From: Afipia sp.
Lineage (GTDB): Bacteria; Pseudomonadota; Alphaproteobacteria; Rhizobiales; Xanthobacteraceae
Direction: 5' to 3'
DNA length: 64,000 nucleotides
Assembly (NCBI GenBank): GCA_024508675.1
Contig: JANINQ010000021.1
Coordinates: 434,001 to 498,000 of the forward strand
The notes under the pieces were generated by a model. It was not told where the DNA came from and did no database searches. It saw nothing but the letters and a program-made list of their open reading frames with translations. Below, piece by piece: positions 50,255-58,919 of this stretch. A program made the translations under genes and the position numbers. How positions within the stretch are numbered: the stretch's first letter is position 1; the number at the start of each line of letters is the position of its first letter.

Positions 50255-52714
50255 TCAGCGCTCATTGGCGAATATCTTTGCAAGAGCCGCAGGCTGCAGC
50301 CGCATCAGCCGCAAAACCGGGAGAGATGTCGCAAGCAATGCAGCAAGCATCGCAACGACAAGCAGTTCCAACAGCTGCATCGGGAAGACATGGAGCGGCA
50401 GACGCCAGCCGAATGCCTTCACGTTCACCACAGCAACCAGACACCACGCCACAAGAATGCCGAGCGGCAGCGCCAGCAGCGCTGTGATCAATGCGACCGA
50501 CATGGTTTTCAGGAGTTCAATCCCCGCCAGCCGCCGCCGCGTCAGCCCGAGCGCCCAGAGCGGCGCGAGTTGTGGCAGGCGGCTGTTGCTGAGCGTCAGC
50601 AGACTCGTCAGCAGCGCAACTCCTGCGACACCAAGCGTGAAAGCATTCAAGGCGGATGTGACGGAGAATGTCCGATTGAAGATACGGGTCGATTCCGCTT
50701 TCACCGTGGCCTGATCCAGCAGGCGGCTGGAATCGAGTCTGAATTTCTCGCGAATGGCCGTGACCAGCTCGGTCACCTTGTCCGGCTTGACGCGTAAGCC
50801 AAAGCGTGTGCGAGGGACATCCGGCCAGTGCGCCGCCAGCGCATCGATGTCGATCCCGATCTGTCCTTTCGGATTGCCGTAGTCCGGATAAATCCCTGCG
50901 ACGACCACCTGCCACGGCCCCACTGCCGCAGGAAGGGCAAGACTATTGCCAAGTCTTACGTTAAGCCGCCGTGCCAGCTGTTCGCTGACCAGCACGCCTT
51001 CCCCCGCCCGCACCTTGTCCCAGACATGCGGCAGCGATTCCAGGAGCGGCCAGCGTTCGCGATAGGTCGCATGATCGGCAAAGCCAATAATCTCCACCGG
51101 CAGCGTTGCCAGCGTCACGTCGGTGCGCCACGCTGGCAGGATTGCTTCTACTTCGGGGCGCTGCCGTAGCCATGCGACGATCTCCGCGCCCTGTGCATCG
51201 CTTGTTGCATTCAGGTAAATTTCCGACGCCAGCCGGTCATCGAGCCATGCGGTGAAGGTGCGCGAAAAACTCTGCACCATGGTGCCGACGCCGACATTCA
51301 CCGCCAGCGCAAGCAACAGCGCCATCAACGCCAGCGACAGGCCGGGTAATTGCTGGCGGCTGTCGGCCCAGAACCATTTGACCATGGGATGCATTGTCCC
51401 ACGCTGCCCCAGCCGCAACACAACACCGAGAATGACCGGCAACATCAGAGCTGCCGCGAGCAGAAGTCCCGCCAGCATTCCGAAACCGGCTGCAAGGGAA
51501 TCGCCGAAAAAGAAGCATCCGGCAGTGACAAGCAGGATCGCCAATGCAAGCAGGCCCTGCCGTTTCAGCCAACGCTGCTGCGATTGTTGCCACGCATAGG
51601 GCTGCGCCGCGGCCAGAACAGGCAGCCGATAAACCCGATAGAGGCCGGCGGCTGCGGCCAGCAGCGCGCCAAGAATGCTCATGCCGAGGCCTGACAGCCA
51701 CCAGCTTGATTTCAGCGTGAGTTGTCCAGGCACCTGCGCGCCATAAAGCCCGCGCAGACTTGCCGCGACATCCGGCAGAAGAAACGCTGCAACCATATAG
51801 CCGCAGATCAAACCGATGACGCCAGACACAAGCGCGAGCGACACCAGCTCAAACATCAATATCAGCGTCAGCGCTCTCGCCGATACGCCACAGGCGCGCA
51901 TGGTCCTCAGCATCGGCAATCGCTGCTCCAGCGCAAGCCCGATCGCCGAATGCACGATAAACAGTCCCACCACAAACGACAGCAAGCCGAATGCCGTCAG
52001 GTTGAGATGAAAGCTGGCGGTCAGGCGATCGAGATCGGTCGGTGCGCCTGCCTCAACCAATCGTAACCTGTCGCCAACGACCTGTTCCAGCGGCGGGCGC
52101 TTGCCGCGCATCTCGCCGACAAGCAGACGCGAGACCAGATCCGGCATTTTGAGAATGCGCTGCGCAACGCCGATATCGACGATCAGAATACCCGGCGCGA
52201 GCCGGTCCTGCACCGCAAGCGGCGGCAGCATAACGCCACTGGTCTGCGGCGCCGCCCCTTCGGGCAATTTCAGATCGCGCAGAGTTTCCGGCGCGACCAG
52301 CGTTTGTCCCGGAGGCGCGACGAAGCGATGCAGATCCGCCTGTCCGATATCAGGCGCAGGGCCCGCTCCCGTAGGTAACGACACCGGCTCGATCCCGAGC
52401 AGACGGAATGCACGCTCACCGATTGCCACGCGGCCCTCAACAACAGGCGAGACTGGCCAATTGGCCCGGCGCAGATCGACAAAAAGCCGTTGCGGAAACG
52501 CAGGACTATCGCGACCAACCAGCATCGCCGTATTCGCGCCACCGAATGCCGCAGCCGCGCGATCGTAACTCGAACGCGCCTGCTGGTTGATGGCCTGAAC
52601 GCCGCTCCAGAGCGCGGTAGCTGAGATCAACCCGATCAGCAAGGTCGCGAACTGCATCCGGTGCCGCTTCCAGTGGCTCAACAGACCCACGAGAATCCAC
52701 AGCGGACGCGTCAT
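50255..52714 (-). CDS. FtsX/MacB-like ABC transporter permease
   Basis: An 819-residue inner-membrane protein with a transmembrane helix near the N-terminus, a large periplasmic domain, several helices near residues 240-440 and another periplasmic domain with the last helix set at about 690-815. The layout and ALTSLLTLSNSR / VALITALLALPLGILVAW segments match AttF/LolC/MacB-type permeases with a duplicated core. It overlaps the ATPase stop by ATGA and is followed by the AttH-like gene. It probably moves a lipid or lipoprotein out of the inner membrane. Confidence 0.87.
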   Translation of the reverse strand: MTRPLWILVGLLSHWKRHRMQFATLLIGLISATALWSGVQAINQQARSSYDRAAAAFGGANTAMLVGRDSPAFPQRLFVDLRRANWPVSPVVEGRVAIGERAFRLLGIEPVSLPTGAGPAPDIGQADLHRFVAPPGQTLVAPETLRDLKLPEGAAPQTSGVMLPPLAVQDRLAPGILIVDIGVAQRILKMPDLVSRLLVGEMRGKRPPLEQVVGDRLRLVEAGAPTDLDRLTASFHLNLTAFGLLSFVVGLFIVHSAIGLALEQRLPMLRTMRACGVSARALTLILMFELVSLALVSGVIGLICGYMVAAFLLPDVAASLRGLYGAQVPGQLTLKSSWWLSGLGMSILGALLAAAAGLYRVYRLPVLAAAQPYAWQQSQQRWLKRQGLLALAILLVTAGCFFFGDSLAAGFGMLAGLLLAAALMLPVILGVVLRLGQRGTMHPMVKWFWADSRQQLPGLSLALMALLLALAVNVGVGTMVQSFSRTFTAWLDDRLASEIYLNATSDAQGAEIVAWLRQRPEVEAILPAWRTDVTLATLPVEIIGFADHATYRERWPLLESLPHVWDKVRAGEGVLVSEQLARRLNVRLGNSLALPAAVGPWQVVVAGIYPDYGNPKGQIGIDIDALAAHWPDVPRTRFGLRVKPDKVTELVTAIREKFRLDSSRLLDQATVKAESTRIFNRTFSVTSALNAFTLGVAGVALLTSLLTLSNSRLPQLAPLWALGLTRRRLAGIELLKTMSVALITALLALPLGILVAWCLVAVVNVKAFGWRLPLHVFPMQLLELLVVAMLAALLATSLPVLRLMRLQPAALAKIFANER

Positions 52715-53379
52715 GTGATTCGCCCTGCAGTGAGATGAACCTGCCGGTCGAGAGTCGCGGCCAAACGCTCGCTGTGAGTCACCATGAGAAAGCTGCAGCC
52801 GGTGCGCATCACGAGATCGCGCGACAGCGCCAGAACATCGTCGGCGGTTTTCTCATCAAGATTTCCGGTCGGCTCGTCAGCCAGCAGCACCAGCGGCTTG
52901 ATCGCGAGCGCGCGCCCGATCGCAACACGCTGCTGCTGACCGCCGGACAATTGCTCCGGATAGCGTTCCAGCAATGCGCCGAGGCCGAGTCGCTCCACCA
53001 GCTCATCCTGCCACACCGGATCGTGGCGGCCTGCGATGCGCGCCTGAAACGCGAGATTGTCGGCGACCTGAAGACTGGGAATGAGGTTGAACTGCTGAAA
53101 CACGAGACCCAGCCGGTCGCGCCGCATCGCCGCGCGGTCGCTGTCGGAAAGCTCCGATACCAGTGTGCCGTCGAGCCAGATTTCGCCGTCGTCCGCCTTG
53201 TCGAGACCCGCGATCAAATGCAGCAGCGTGCTCTTGCCGCTACCGGATTCACCGGTGAGCGCCACGCTCTCTCCCGCGGCCAGCACGAGATCGACCCCGC
53301 GCAAAACGGCGAGTTGCTCTTCCGATGTCCGATAGGATTTGGTGAGGCCACGAACCGTCAACATGATCGCGGCGATCAT
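52711..53379 (-). CDS. LolD/MacB-like ABC transporter ATPase
   Basis: A 222-residue ATPase with Walker A GESGSGKST, signature LSGGQQQR, Walker B VLLADEPTG and H-loop MVTHS, all of the LolD/MacB class (short, no accessory domain). It energises the 819-residue permease encoded next. The start at 53379 was kept; an ATG five codons on is possible. The upstream 191 bases contain the second family 2 repeat rather than a clear promoter. Confidence 0.9.
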   Translation of the reverse strand: MIAAIMLTVRGLTKSYRTSEEQLAVLRGVDLVLAAGESVALTGESGSGKSTLLHLIAGLDKADDGEIWLDGTLVSELSDSDRAAMRRDRLGLVFQQFNLIPSLQVADNLAFQARIAGRHDPVWQDELVERLGLGALLERYPEQLSGGQQQRVAIGRALAIKPLVLLADEPTGNLDEKTADDVLALSRDLVMRTGCSFLMVTHSERLAATLDRQVHLTAGRIT

Positions 53380-53444
53380 ACATAAAGGCTGCTTGCCGGT
53401 ACATCACCAAGCATCAACCGGCACGTCCAACAAAAATCGAAGCA

Positions 53445-53560
53445 TCGTCATGGCCGGGCATCGAACGGAGTTGATTCCGCTCGCCTGGCCCGGCCATCCA
53501 CGTCCTAAACGGGCACGGATGAGAACGTGGATGTCCGGCACAGGGCCGGACATGACGACG
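53445..53560. repeat. Intergenic palindromic repeat, family 2 (copy B)
   Basis: Contains a perfect 9-bp hairpin ATGTCCGGC-ACAGG-GCCGGACAT near the right end and TCATGGCCGGG...CCCGGCCATCC near the left end, joined by a segment with CCACGTC and ACGTGGAT that is itself self-complementary. The arrangement of hairpins around a CCACGTC spacer matches 28321-28414. It separates the 3' end of the RND gene from the ATPase start. Confidence 0.75.
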
Positions 53561-53570
53561 TGTCACAGCC

Positions 53571-56500
53571 TCAGGTGAGGCTGAGTTCGTACTTCTCGAT
53601 GTCCTTGGCGCGCTGGTTCTGGGCAGCCGCCCGGTGATCGGTCGCGATCCAGGTGTAGACCGCCGGCAGCACGAACAGCGTGAACAGCGTGCCGATCGAC
53701 ATGCCAGCAACCACCACAATGCCGATGGAGAAGCGGCTCGCAGCGCCGGCGCCGCTCGCCGTGAGCAGCGGCAACAGGCCGGCGACCATCGCAGCGGTGG
53801 TCATCAGGATCGGGCGAAGACGAACGCGCGCCGCATGCTCGATGGCCGTGCGCCGGTCCACATTCTCGCTCACCTGCATCTCGTTGGCGAACTCCACCAT
53901 CAGGATGCCGTGCTTCGAAATCAGGCCGACCAGTGTGACCAGACCCACCTGGGTGTAGATGTTGATCGTCGCCAATCCGAAGAACAGCGGGATCAGCGCA
54001 CCCGAGATCGCCATCGGCACCGAGATCAGGATCACCAGCGGATCACGCAGACTTTCGAACTGTGCCGCCAGCACCAGGAAGATGATGATGAGCGCGAACA
54101 CAAAGGTCACCGTGAGCTGGTTGCCTTCCTGAACATACTGCCGCGAATCCGCGAGATAATCGTGGGAGAATCCGGCCGGCAGTTGCTTCGCCTGCTGCTC
54201 GAGGAATTCCACTGCCTTGCCGACCGTGATGCCCGGCATGGTCACGGCCTGGAACGTCGCCGAGTTCAACTGGTTGAAATGCGTCAGCGCGTTCGGATTG
54301 GTCGCCGTCTCGATGGTAACCACCGTCGAAAGCGGCACCTGCCGCCCGGTATTCGTGGCGACATAGTAATTGCCGAGCGATTCCGGGGTGAGGCGCAAGT
54401 CGCGCGGCACCTGCGGGATGACCTGATAGGATCGTCCCTCAAGGTTGAACCGATTGACGTAGTTGCCGCCGAGCAATGTCGCGAGTGTGTTGCCGACAGC
54501 CGACATGTTGATGCCAAGGTCGTTCGCCTTGGAACGATCCACCGTCACCTTCACCACCGGCTGGTTGAACGCAAGGTCGCTGTCCGCCACGATAAAGTAT
54601 CCACTTTCACGCGCGGCCTTCTTGAGCTTCTCCATCTGCTCGAAGACGGCCTGGAATCCGCTCGTCGTGCTGATGACCATCTGGATCGGCAGACCGCCCG
54701 GCCCGCCCGGCAGCGCCGGCAGGTTGAAGGCGAACGCGTTGACACCTTCGACCTTGCTCAGCTCATTCTGAACCAGCGGCTTGAGCGCCAGCGACGAACG
54801 CTTGCGCTCGTCCCATGGCTTCAGGATCATGCCCGCAATGCCGTTGGCCGGACCGTTGATGCCATTGATGATGAATCGCAGATCGGTCTCGGGGAAGCCT
54901 GCAAAAACACCATCGAGCTTTTTGCCGTAGAAGTTCGAGTAATCGATGTTGGCGTATTGCGGCGCCTTGGTCACCGAGAACAGGATGCCCTGATCTTCCT
55001 CCGGCGCCAGCTCCTTGTTGGTGTTCATATACATGAACCCGACGAGGAACAGGATGGCGACCGCGAAAAGACCCGTGATCGGCCGGTAGTCAAGCGACCG
55101 GTCGAGCTTGCGGCCATACCAGTCGGTCAGCCGCGTGAACACGCGATCGACGAGCTTGGCAAAGCGGCCCTGATTCTGATGACCGCCCTTGAGCAGCACC
55201 GAGCACATCATCGGTGACAGCGTCAGCGCGATCACGCCCGAAATGATCACCGATCCGGCAAGCGTGAAGGCGAACTCGCGGAACAGCGCACCGGTCAGAC
55301 CGCCGAGGAAGCCGATCGGCGCGTACACCGCCGCCAGCGTGATGGTCATCGAAATGACCGGGCCGACGATTTCCCGTGCGCCTATCAGCGAAGCCTCGAC
55401 AGGAGATTTGCCCTCCTCCAGATGTCGATGGATGTTTTCGACGACGACAATCGCGTCGTCCACCACAAGGCCGATGGCAAGCACCATCGCCAGCAGCGTC
55501 AGCAGGTTCAGCGTGAATCCCATCGCGAGCATCAGGATACACGCGCCAACCAGCGACAGCGGAATCGTGACGACCGGAATGATCACCGAGCGGAGCGACG
55601 CCAGGAACAGGAAGATGACCACGACCACGATCAGCACCGCTTCGAGAAGCGTGTCGCGCACTTCGTCGATCGACGACTGAATGAACTTGGTCGAGTCATA
55701 AGCGACGCGCATCTTCAGCGACGGCGGCAGGTTGCGTTCGATTTCCGGAAACAGGCCGCGCACACCCTTGACGATGTTCAGCGGGTTGCCCTGCGGAGTC
55801 GACTGCACGCCGATGAAGATCGCCTGCTGACCGCTCATGGCGACGCTGGAGTCAGTGCTCTGTGCGCCGAGTTCAACCGTAGCGATATCTTCAAGACGAA
55901 CGAATCCGCCGTCCTTCGCTTTCACCGTCATCCGCTTGAACTGCTCGATGCTGGTGAGGTCGGTATTGGTCGTCACGTTGGAGACGATGAAATACCCCTT
56001 GGATTGACCGGCGGCGGCCTGGAAGTTGTTCGCCCTGATCGCCACGGCGACATCGTCCGGCGACACGTTGCGGCCGGCCATGCGTTCCGGATTGAGCCAG
56101 ATGCGCGTGGCAAGCGTCTGCGCGCCGAGAATGTCAGCGGATGCGACACCGTCCACCGTCGACAGGATCGGCTGCACGACACGCGCGAGATAGTCGGAAA
56201 TCTGCGGCCCGCTCAGCTCATCGCTGGCGAAGCCGATATACATGACCGCCGTGGTCTGGCCGGTCGATTTCGTGATCACAGGGTCGTTGGATTCCCTCGG
56301 GATCAGGTAACGGACCGAGCTGACTTTCGAACTAACTTCGGTCAGCGCCGAATTCGGATCGACGTTGAGCTTGATGTAGACCGAAATCGTGCTGAGGCCC
56401 TGCACCGATGACGACGTGATGTAGTCGACGCCTTCCGCTGAAGCCACCGCCTGTTCGATCGGCTGGGTGATGAAGCCCTGCATCAGATCAGGCGACGCGC

Positions 56501-56657
56501 CGGGATACGACGTCGTGATGGTCACGACCGTATTGGACAGTTTTGGATACTGGCGGATGCCGAGGCTGGTCGCCGCCTTGAAGCCGATCAGCAGGATCAG
56601 CAGGCTGACGACAAGCGACAGCACGGGCCGCTTGATGAAGATGTCGGTGAAGGCCAT
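53571..56657 (-). CDS. RND efflux transporter (AcrB/HAE1-type inner-membrane pump)
   Basis: A 1028-residue RND pump with 12 expected transmembrane helices. The N-terminal FIKRPVLSLVVSLLILLIG is typical, and the proton-relay pair of aspartates in helix 4 is seen in GLVVDDAIVVVENIHRHLEEG. The two large periplasmic loops have the GxAPxxxDN-like HAE1 layout. It forms a tripartite pump with the membrane fusion protein encoded 18 bases upstream. No outer-membrane factor gene is in the operon, so a shared TolC-type protein is expected. Substrates probably include hydrophobic compounds. Confidence 0.95.
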   Translation of the reverse strand: MAFTDIFIKRPVLSLVVSLLILLIGFKAATSLGIRQYPKLSNTVVTITTSYPGASPDLMQGFITQPIEQAVASAEGVDYITSSSVQGLSTISVYIKLNVDPNSALTEVSSKVSSVRYLIPRESNDPVITKSTGQTTAVMYIGFASDELSGPQISDYLARVVQPILSTVDGVASADILGAQTLATRIWLNPERMAGRNVSPDDVAVAIRANNFQAAAGQSKGYFIVSNVTTNTDLTSIEQFKRMTVKAKDGGFVRLEDIATVELGAQSTDSSVAMSGQQAIFIGVQSTPQGNPLNIVKGVRGLFPEIERNLPPSLKMRVAYDSTKFIQSSIDEVRDTLLEAVLIVVVVIFLFLASLRSVIIPVVTIPLSLVGACILMLAMGFTLNLLTLLAMVLAIGLVVDDAIVVVENIHRHLEEGKSPVEASLIGAREIVGPVISMTITLAAVYAPIGFLGGLTGALFREFAFTLAGSVIISGVIALTLSPMMCSVLLKGGHQNQGRFAKLVDRVFTRLTDWYGRKLDRSLDYRPITGLFAVAILFLVGFMYMNTNKELAPEEDQGILFSVTKAPQYANIDYSNFYGKKLDGVFAGFPETDLRFIINGINGPANGIAGMILKPWDERKRSSLALKPLVQNELSKVEGVNAFAFNLPALPGGPGGLPIQMVISTTSGFQAVFEQMEKLKKAARESGYFIVADSDLAFNQPVVKVTVDRSKANDLGINMSAVGNTLATLLGGNYVNRFNLEGRSYQVIPQVPRDLRLTPESLGNYYVATNTGRQVPLSTVVTIETATNPNALTHFNQLNSATFQAVTMPGITVGKAVEFLEQQAKQLPAGFSHDYLADSRQYVQEGNQLTVTFVFALIIIFLVLAAQFESLRDPLVILISVPMAISGALIPLFFGLATINIYTQVGLVTLVGLISKHGILMVEFANEMQVSENVDRRTAIEHAARVRLRPILMTTAAMVAGLLPLLTASGAGAASRFSIGIVVVAGMSIGTLFTLFVLPAVYTWIATDHRAAAQNQRAKDIEKYELSLT

Positions 56658-56675
56658 CAGTGGCTCCCCAGAAAA

Positions 56676-57866
56676 TCAGTAACGCGGCGCTTGCGCGGGA
56701 ATCGGCGGCGGCTGGTCGGCCGAAATCGTCACAGCCGAACCGGATTGCAGCTTGAGCTGTCCGACGGCGACCACGCGGTCGCCCGGCTTCACGCCGCTCA
56801 CGATGACAACACGGCCGTTGATCCGCTGTCCGGTCTTCACGAAAGTCCGGTCGGTCTTCAGCGATTCCTTGCCGTCGGCATCCTTCGTTCCGGTGATAAG
56901 CCAGACCGAGTCGCCATAGAGCGTATAGTCCACAGCGGTTTCGGGCACGGTGATCACCGCAGGCTTGGACGGCAGTTCGACCGTGGTGGATGCGAACATG
57001 CCCGGCTGCAGGATGCGGTTCGGATTTTCCAGCGTCGCCTGAACGCGGACGTTGCGGGTGTCGGCGCTGATCTGCGGCTCGATGGTGGTGATCTTGCCTT
57101 CGAAGGTGCGGCCCGGATAGGCGTCAACCTTGATGCGGACGGTCTGGCCGACATCGAGAACGGCGCGGTCCTTTTCAGTGACCGTGAAGTTCAGATAGAG
57201 CCGCGACAGGTCGGTCAGCGAGACGATCTGCGTTCCGGCGCTGAGATACTGGCCGAGCTGAACCAGACGCACACCGAGCGCGCCGCTGAAAGGCGCAGTG
57301 ATGCGCTTTTGCGAAATGATCGCTTCGGTCTTCGCCACCGCAGCCGCGCCCTGATCGTAAGCCGCCTGCGCCTGATCGACGGTCGCCTGCGGACCGAACG
57401 ATTTGGCAAGCAGCGTCTTGGCACGGTCGAGCGCAAGCTGCGCCGCAAGGGTCTGAGCCTTGTAGCTGGCGAGGTCGCTCTGGTCGGGCGCATCGTAGAT
57501 CTGGATCAGCGGATCGCCTGCCTTCACTTCCGCGCCGGGCTGAAACAGGATTTCAGTGATGCGGCCGTTGACGTCGGTGGTGACGTTCACCTGATTGACG
57601 GCGGCGAGATCGCCAACCGCCGTCAGAAGATTAGGCAGCACTTCCGACTTCGCTTCGGCCACCGCCACCACGGTTGGAGGCGGTTTGTTGTTCTTGAAGA
57701 ACTGCGCGATCATGTGCGCGCGGAACGCATTGAAGCCCCAGATGACACCGACCAGCAGCACAAGCGCGCTGCCGATGATGATCAACCAGCGCCGCATGCG
57801 TACCGGCGGCCGCGGCTTCTCGGACGGTGAAGGAGTTTGATGAGACGGGTTGGTTGTGGCGTCCAT
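56676..57866 (-). CDS. RND efflux periplasmic adaptor (membrane fusion protein)
   Basis: A 396-residue protein with one N-terminal transmembrane anchor (about 25-45), a split lipoyl domain (DVNGRITEILFQPGAEVKAGDPL and ITAPFSGALGVRLVQLGQYL), a helical hairpin between (about 115-160) and beta-barrel parts following. It bridges the RND pump and an outer-membrane channel. The ATG at 57866 lies 1 base after the TetR stop; a TTG six codons upstream is less likely. Together they form the tetR-mfp-rnd operon. Confidence 0.93.
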   Translation of the reverse strand: MDATTNPSHQTPSPSEKPRPPVRMRRWLIIIGSALVLLVGVIWGFNAFRAHMIAQFFKNNKPPPTVVAVAEAKSEVLPNLLTAVGDLAAVNQVNVTTDVNGRITEILFQPGAEVKAGDPLIQIYDAPDQSDLASYKAQTLAAQLALDRAKTLLAKSFGPQATVDQAQAAYDQGAAAVAKTEAIISQKRITAPFSGALGVRLVQLGQYLSAGTQIVSLTDLSRLYLNFTVTEKDRAVLDVGQTVRIKVDAYPGRTFEGKITTIEPQISADTRNVRVQATLENPNRILQPGMFASTTVELPSKPAVITVPETAVDYTLYGDSVWLITGTKDADGKESLKTDRTFVKTGQRINGRVVIVSGVKPGDRVVAVGQLKLQSGSAVTISADQPPPIPAQAPRY

Positions 57867-57867
57867 G

Positions 57868-58569
57868 TTATACACTTTCCGCAATCCGGTCTGCCGCTTC
57901 CAGGAGCGGCGGAACGGTATCCAAATAAGAAGCGATAGCCCGGCCGTTCATTCCGATTCCGCGCAGAATGAATTGGCAGATTTGACGTTCGAAATCCGGT
58001 GCACTGGAATACGTCAGCGAGGGAGTCGCAGGAAGCCTTGCCACGGCAATCATGTGAACAACCTGATGCGCAAACCAGAAAAGATTGAGATGTTCTCCCT
58101 CGACCCGCTCCGCGTCGCCGGCCTTGATGGCGCTTTCAATTGATGCCTCGAAGATCGGGCCGATCAAATCTCCGATCTTGTCATAGAGCAGCCTTGCAAA
58201 CTCACCATCGGTCAGCTGACTGGAGATCAGCAGCCGGACGCGCTGTGCATCTTCCCCGTCCGGCGCCTCGGTCGCACGCATGAAGTGCCCGACCATTTCG
58301 CGGATAAGAATGACAAGAGTCGCAGTCGACGGCTTCAGCTCCCGCAGCCGGATCAGTTCCGGGTCGGCTTCGCATTCCTCCGCGAGAGTTTCAGCATAGA
58401 GTGCGGCTTTCGTGGGGAAATGCTTGAACAGCAGTCCTTCGGAAATGCCCGCAGCCTGCGCGACGCTGCGCGTCGTCGTCCCCGCAAAACCATAGAGGGC
58501 GAAACAACGCTTGGCTGCCTCCAGGATCTGCTCCCGGCGGAGATCGCTCGTCAGTCTGATGGTGCTCAT
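57868..58569 (-). CDS. TetR family repressor of the efflux operon
   Basis: A 233-residue TetR protein with an N-terminal helix-turn-helix (ILEAAKRCFALYGFAGTTTRSVAQAAGISEGLLFKHFPTK) and a ligand-binding C-terminal domain. It is the first gene of the operon with the adaptor and pump. A palindrome at 58576-58591, 7 bases before the start, is the likely operator, so it would repress its own operon. I use the ATG at 58569; a GTG at 58587 is inside the operator. No ribosome site is evident. Confidence 0.9.
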   Translation of the reverse strand: MSTIRLTSDLRREQILEAAKRCFALYGFAGTTTRSVAQAAGISEGLLFKHFPTKAALYAETLAEECEADPELIRLRELKPSTATLVILIREMVGHFMRATEAPDGEDAQRVRLLISSQLTDGEFARLLYDKIGDLIGPIFEASIESAIKAGDAERVEGEHLNLFWFAHQVVHMIAVARLPATPSLTYSSAPDFERQICQFILRGIGMNGRAIASYLDTVPPLLEAADRIAESV

Positions 58570-58919
58570 TTGGGTGTGAGTAAGCACTCACTTAGCCCAA
58601 AGTCAACGAGATTTGCTGCTGTGCAGTACGCAGTTCCGCCATATTTGGCAGGCTCGCGACCTGCACTGGCGGCACGGATTACCTCCCGTCAGAACATTCA
58701 CGCGCAGCCGATCCTCATCGGTATGTCGCGACTCCCAGGCGAACTGCATCGGCGCACAGCCAAGCTGTTTTCTTTTTCGCAGAGCGTGTCGTGGTCCTGC
58801 TCAAAACGAGTTCTTGCCTAAATCGATCGAACCCGCCTCAATGCGCACAATGAATGGTCCCTGCTTCGGCAGGAAGACCGCAAAGGCCCGCAGCAAACAG
58901 GGCCACGGGGGAGAAACGA
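58570..58919. other. 350-base gene-free region before the TRAP operon
   Basis: Besides the TetR operator at its left end I see no coding frame with family features, no repeat of the two dispersed families and no clear terminator. It must contain the divergent promoters of the tetR-efflux operon and of the TRAP-TAXI operon. A GGGGGAG ribosome site lies at its right end, just before 58920. Confidence 0.6.
58576..58591. promoter_or_regulatory. TetR operator of the efflux operon
   Basis: A perfect inverted repeat GTGAGT-AAGC-ACTCAC lies 7 bases before the tetR start, the usual place for autorepression by a TetR protein. The close position to the ATG suggests a very short leader. Confidence 0.7.

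Noticed and set aside
53634-55217. Long open frame on the plus strand opposite the RND gene
   Set aside because: Antisense shadow of a well-supported pump gene; Arg/Glu/His-rich and without motifs.
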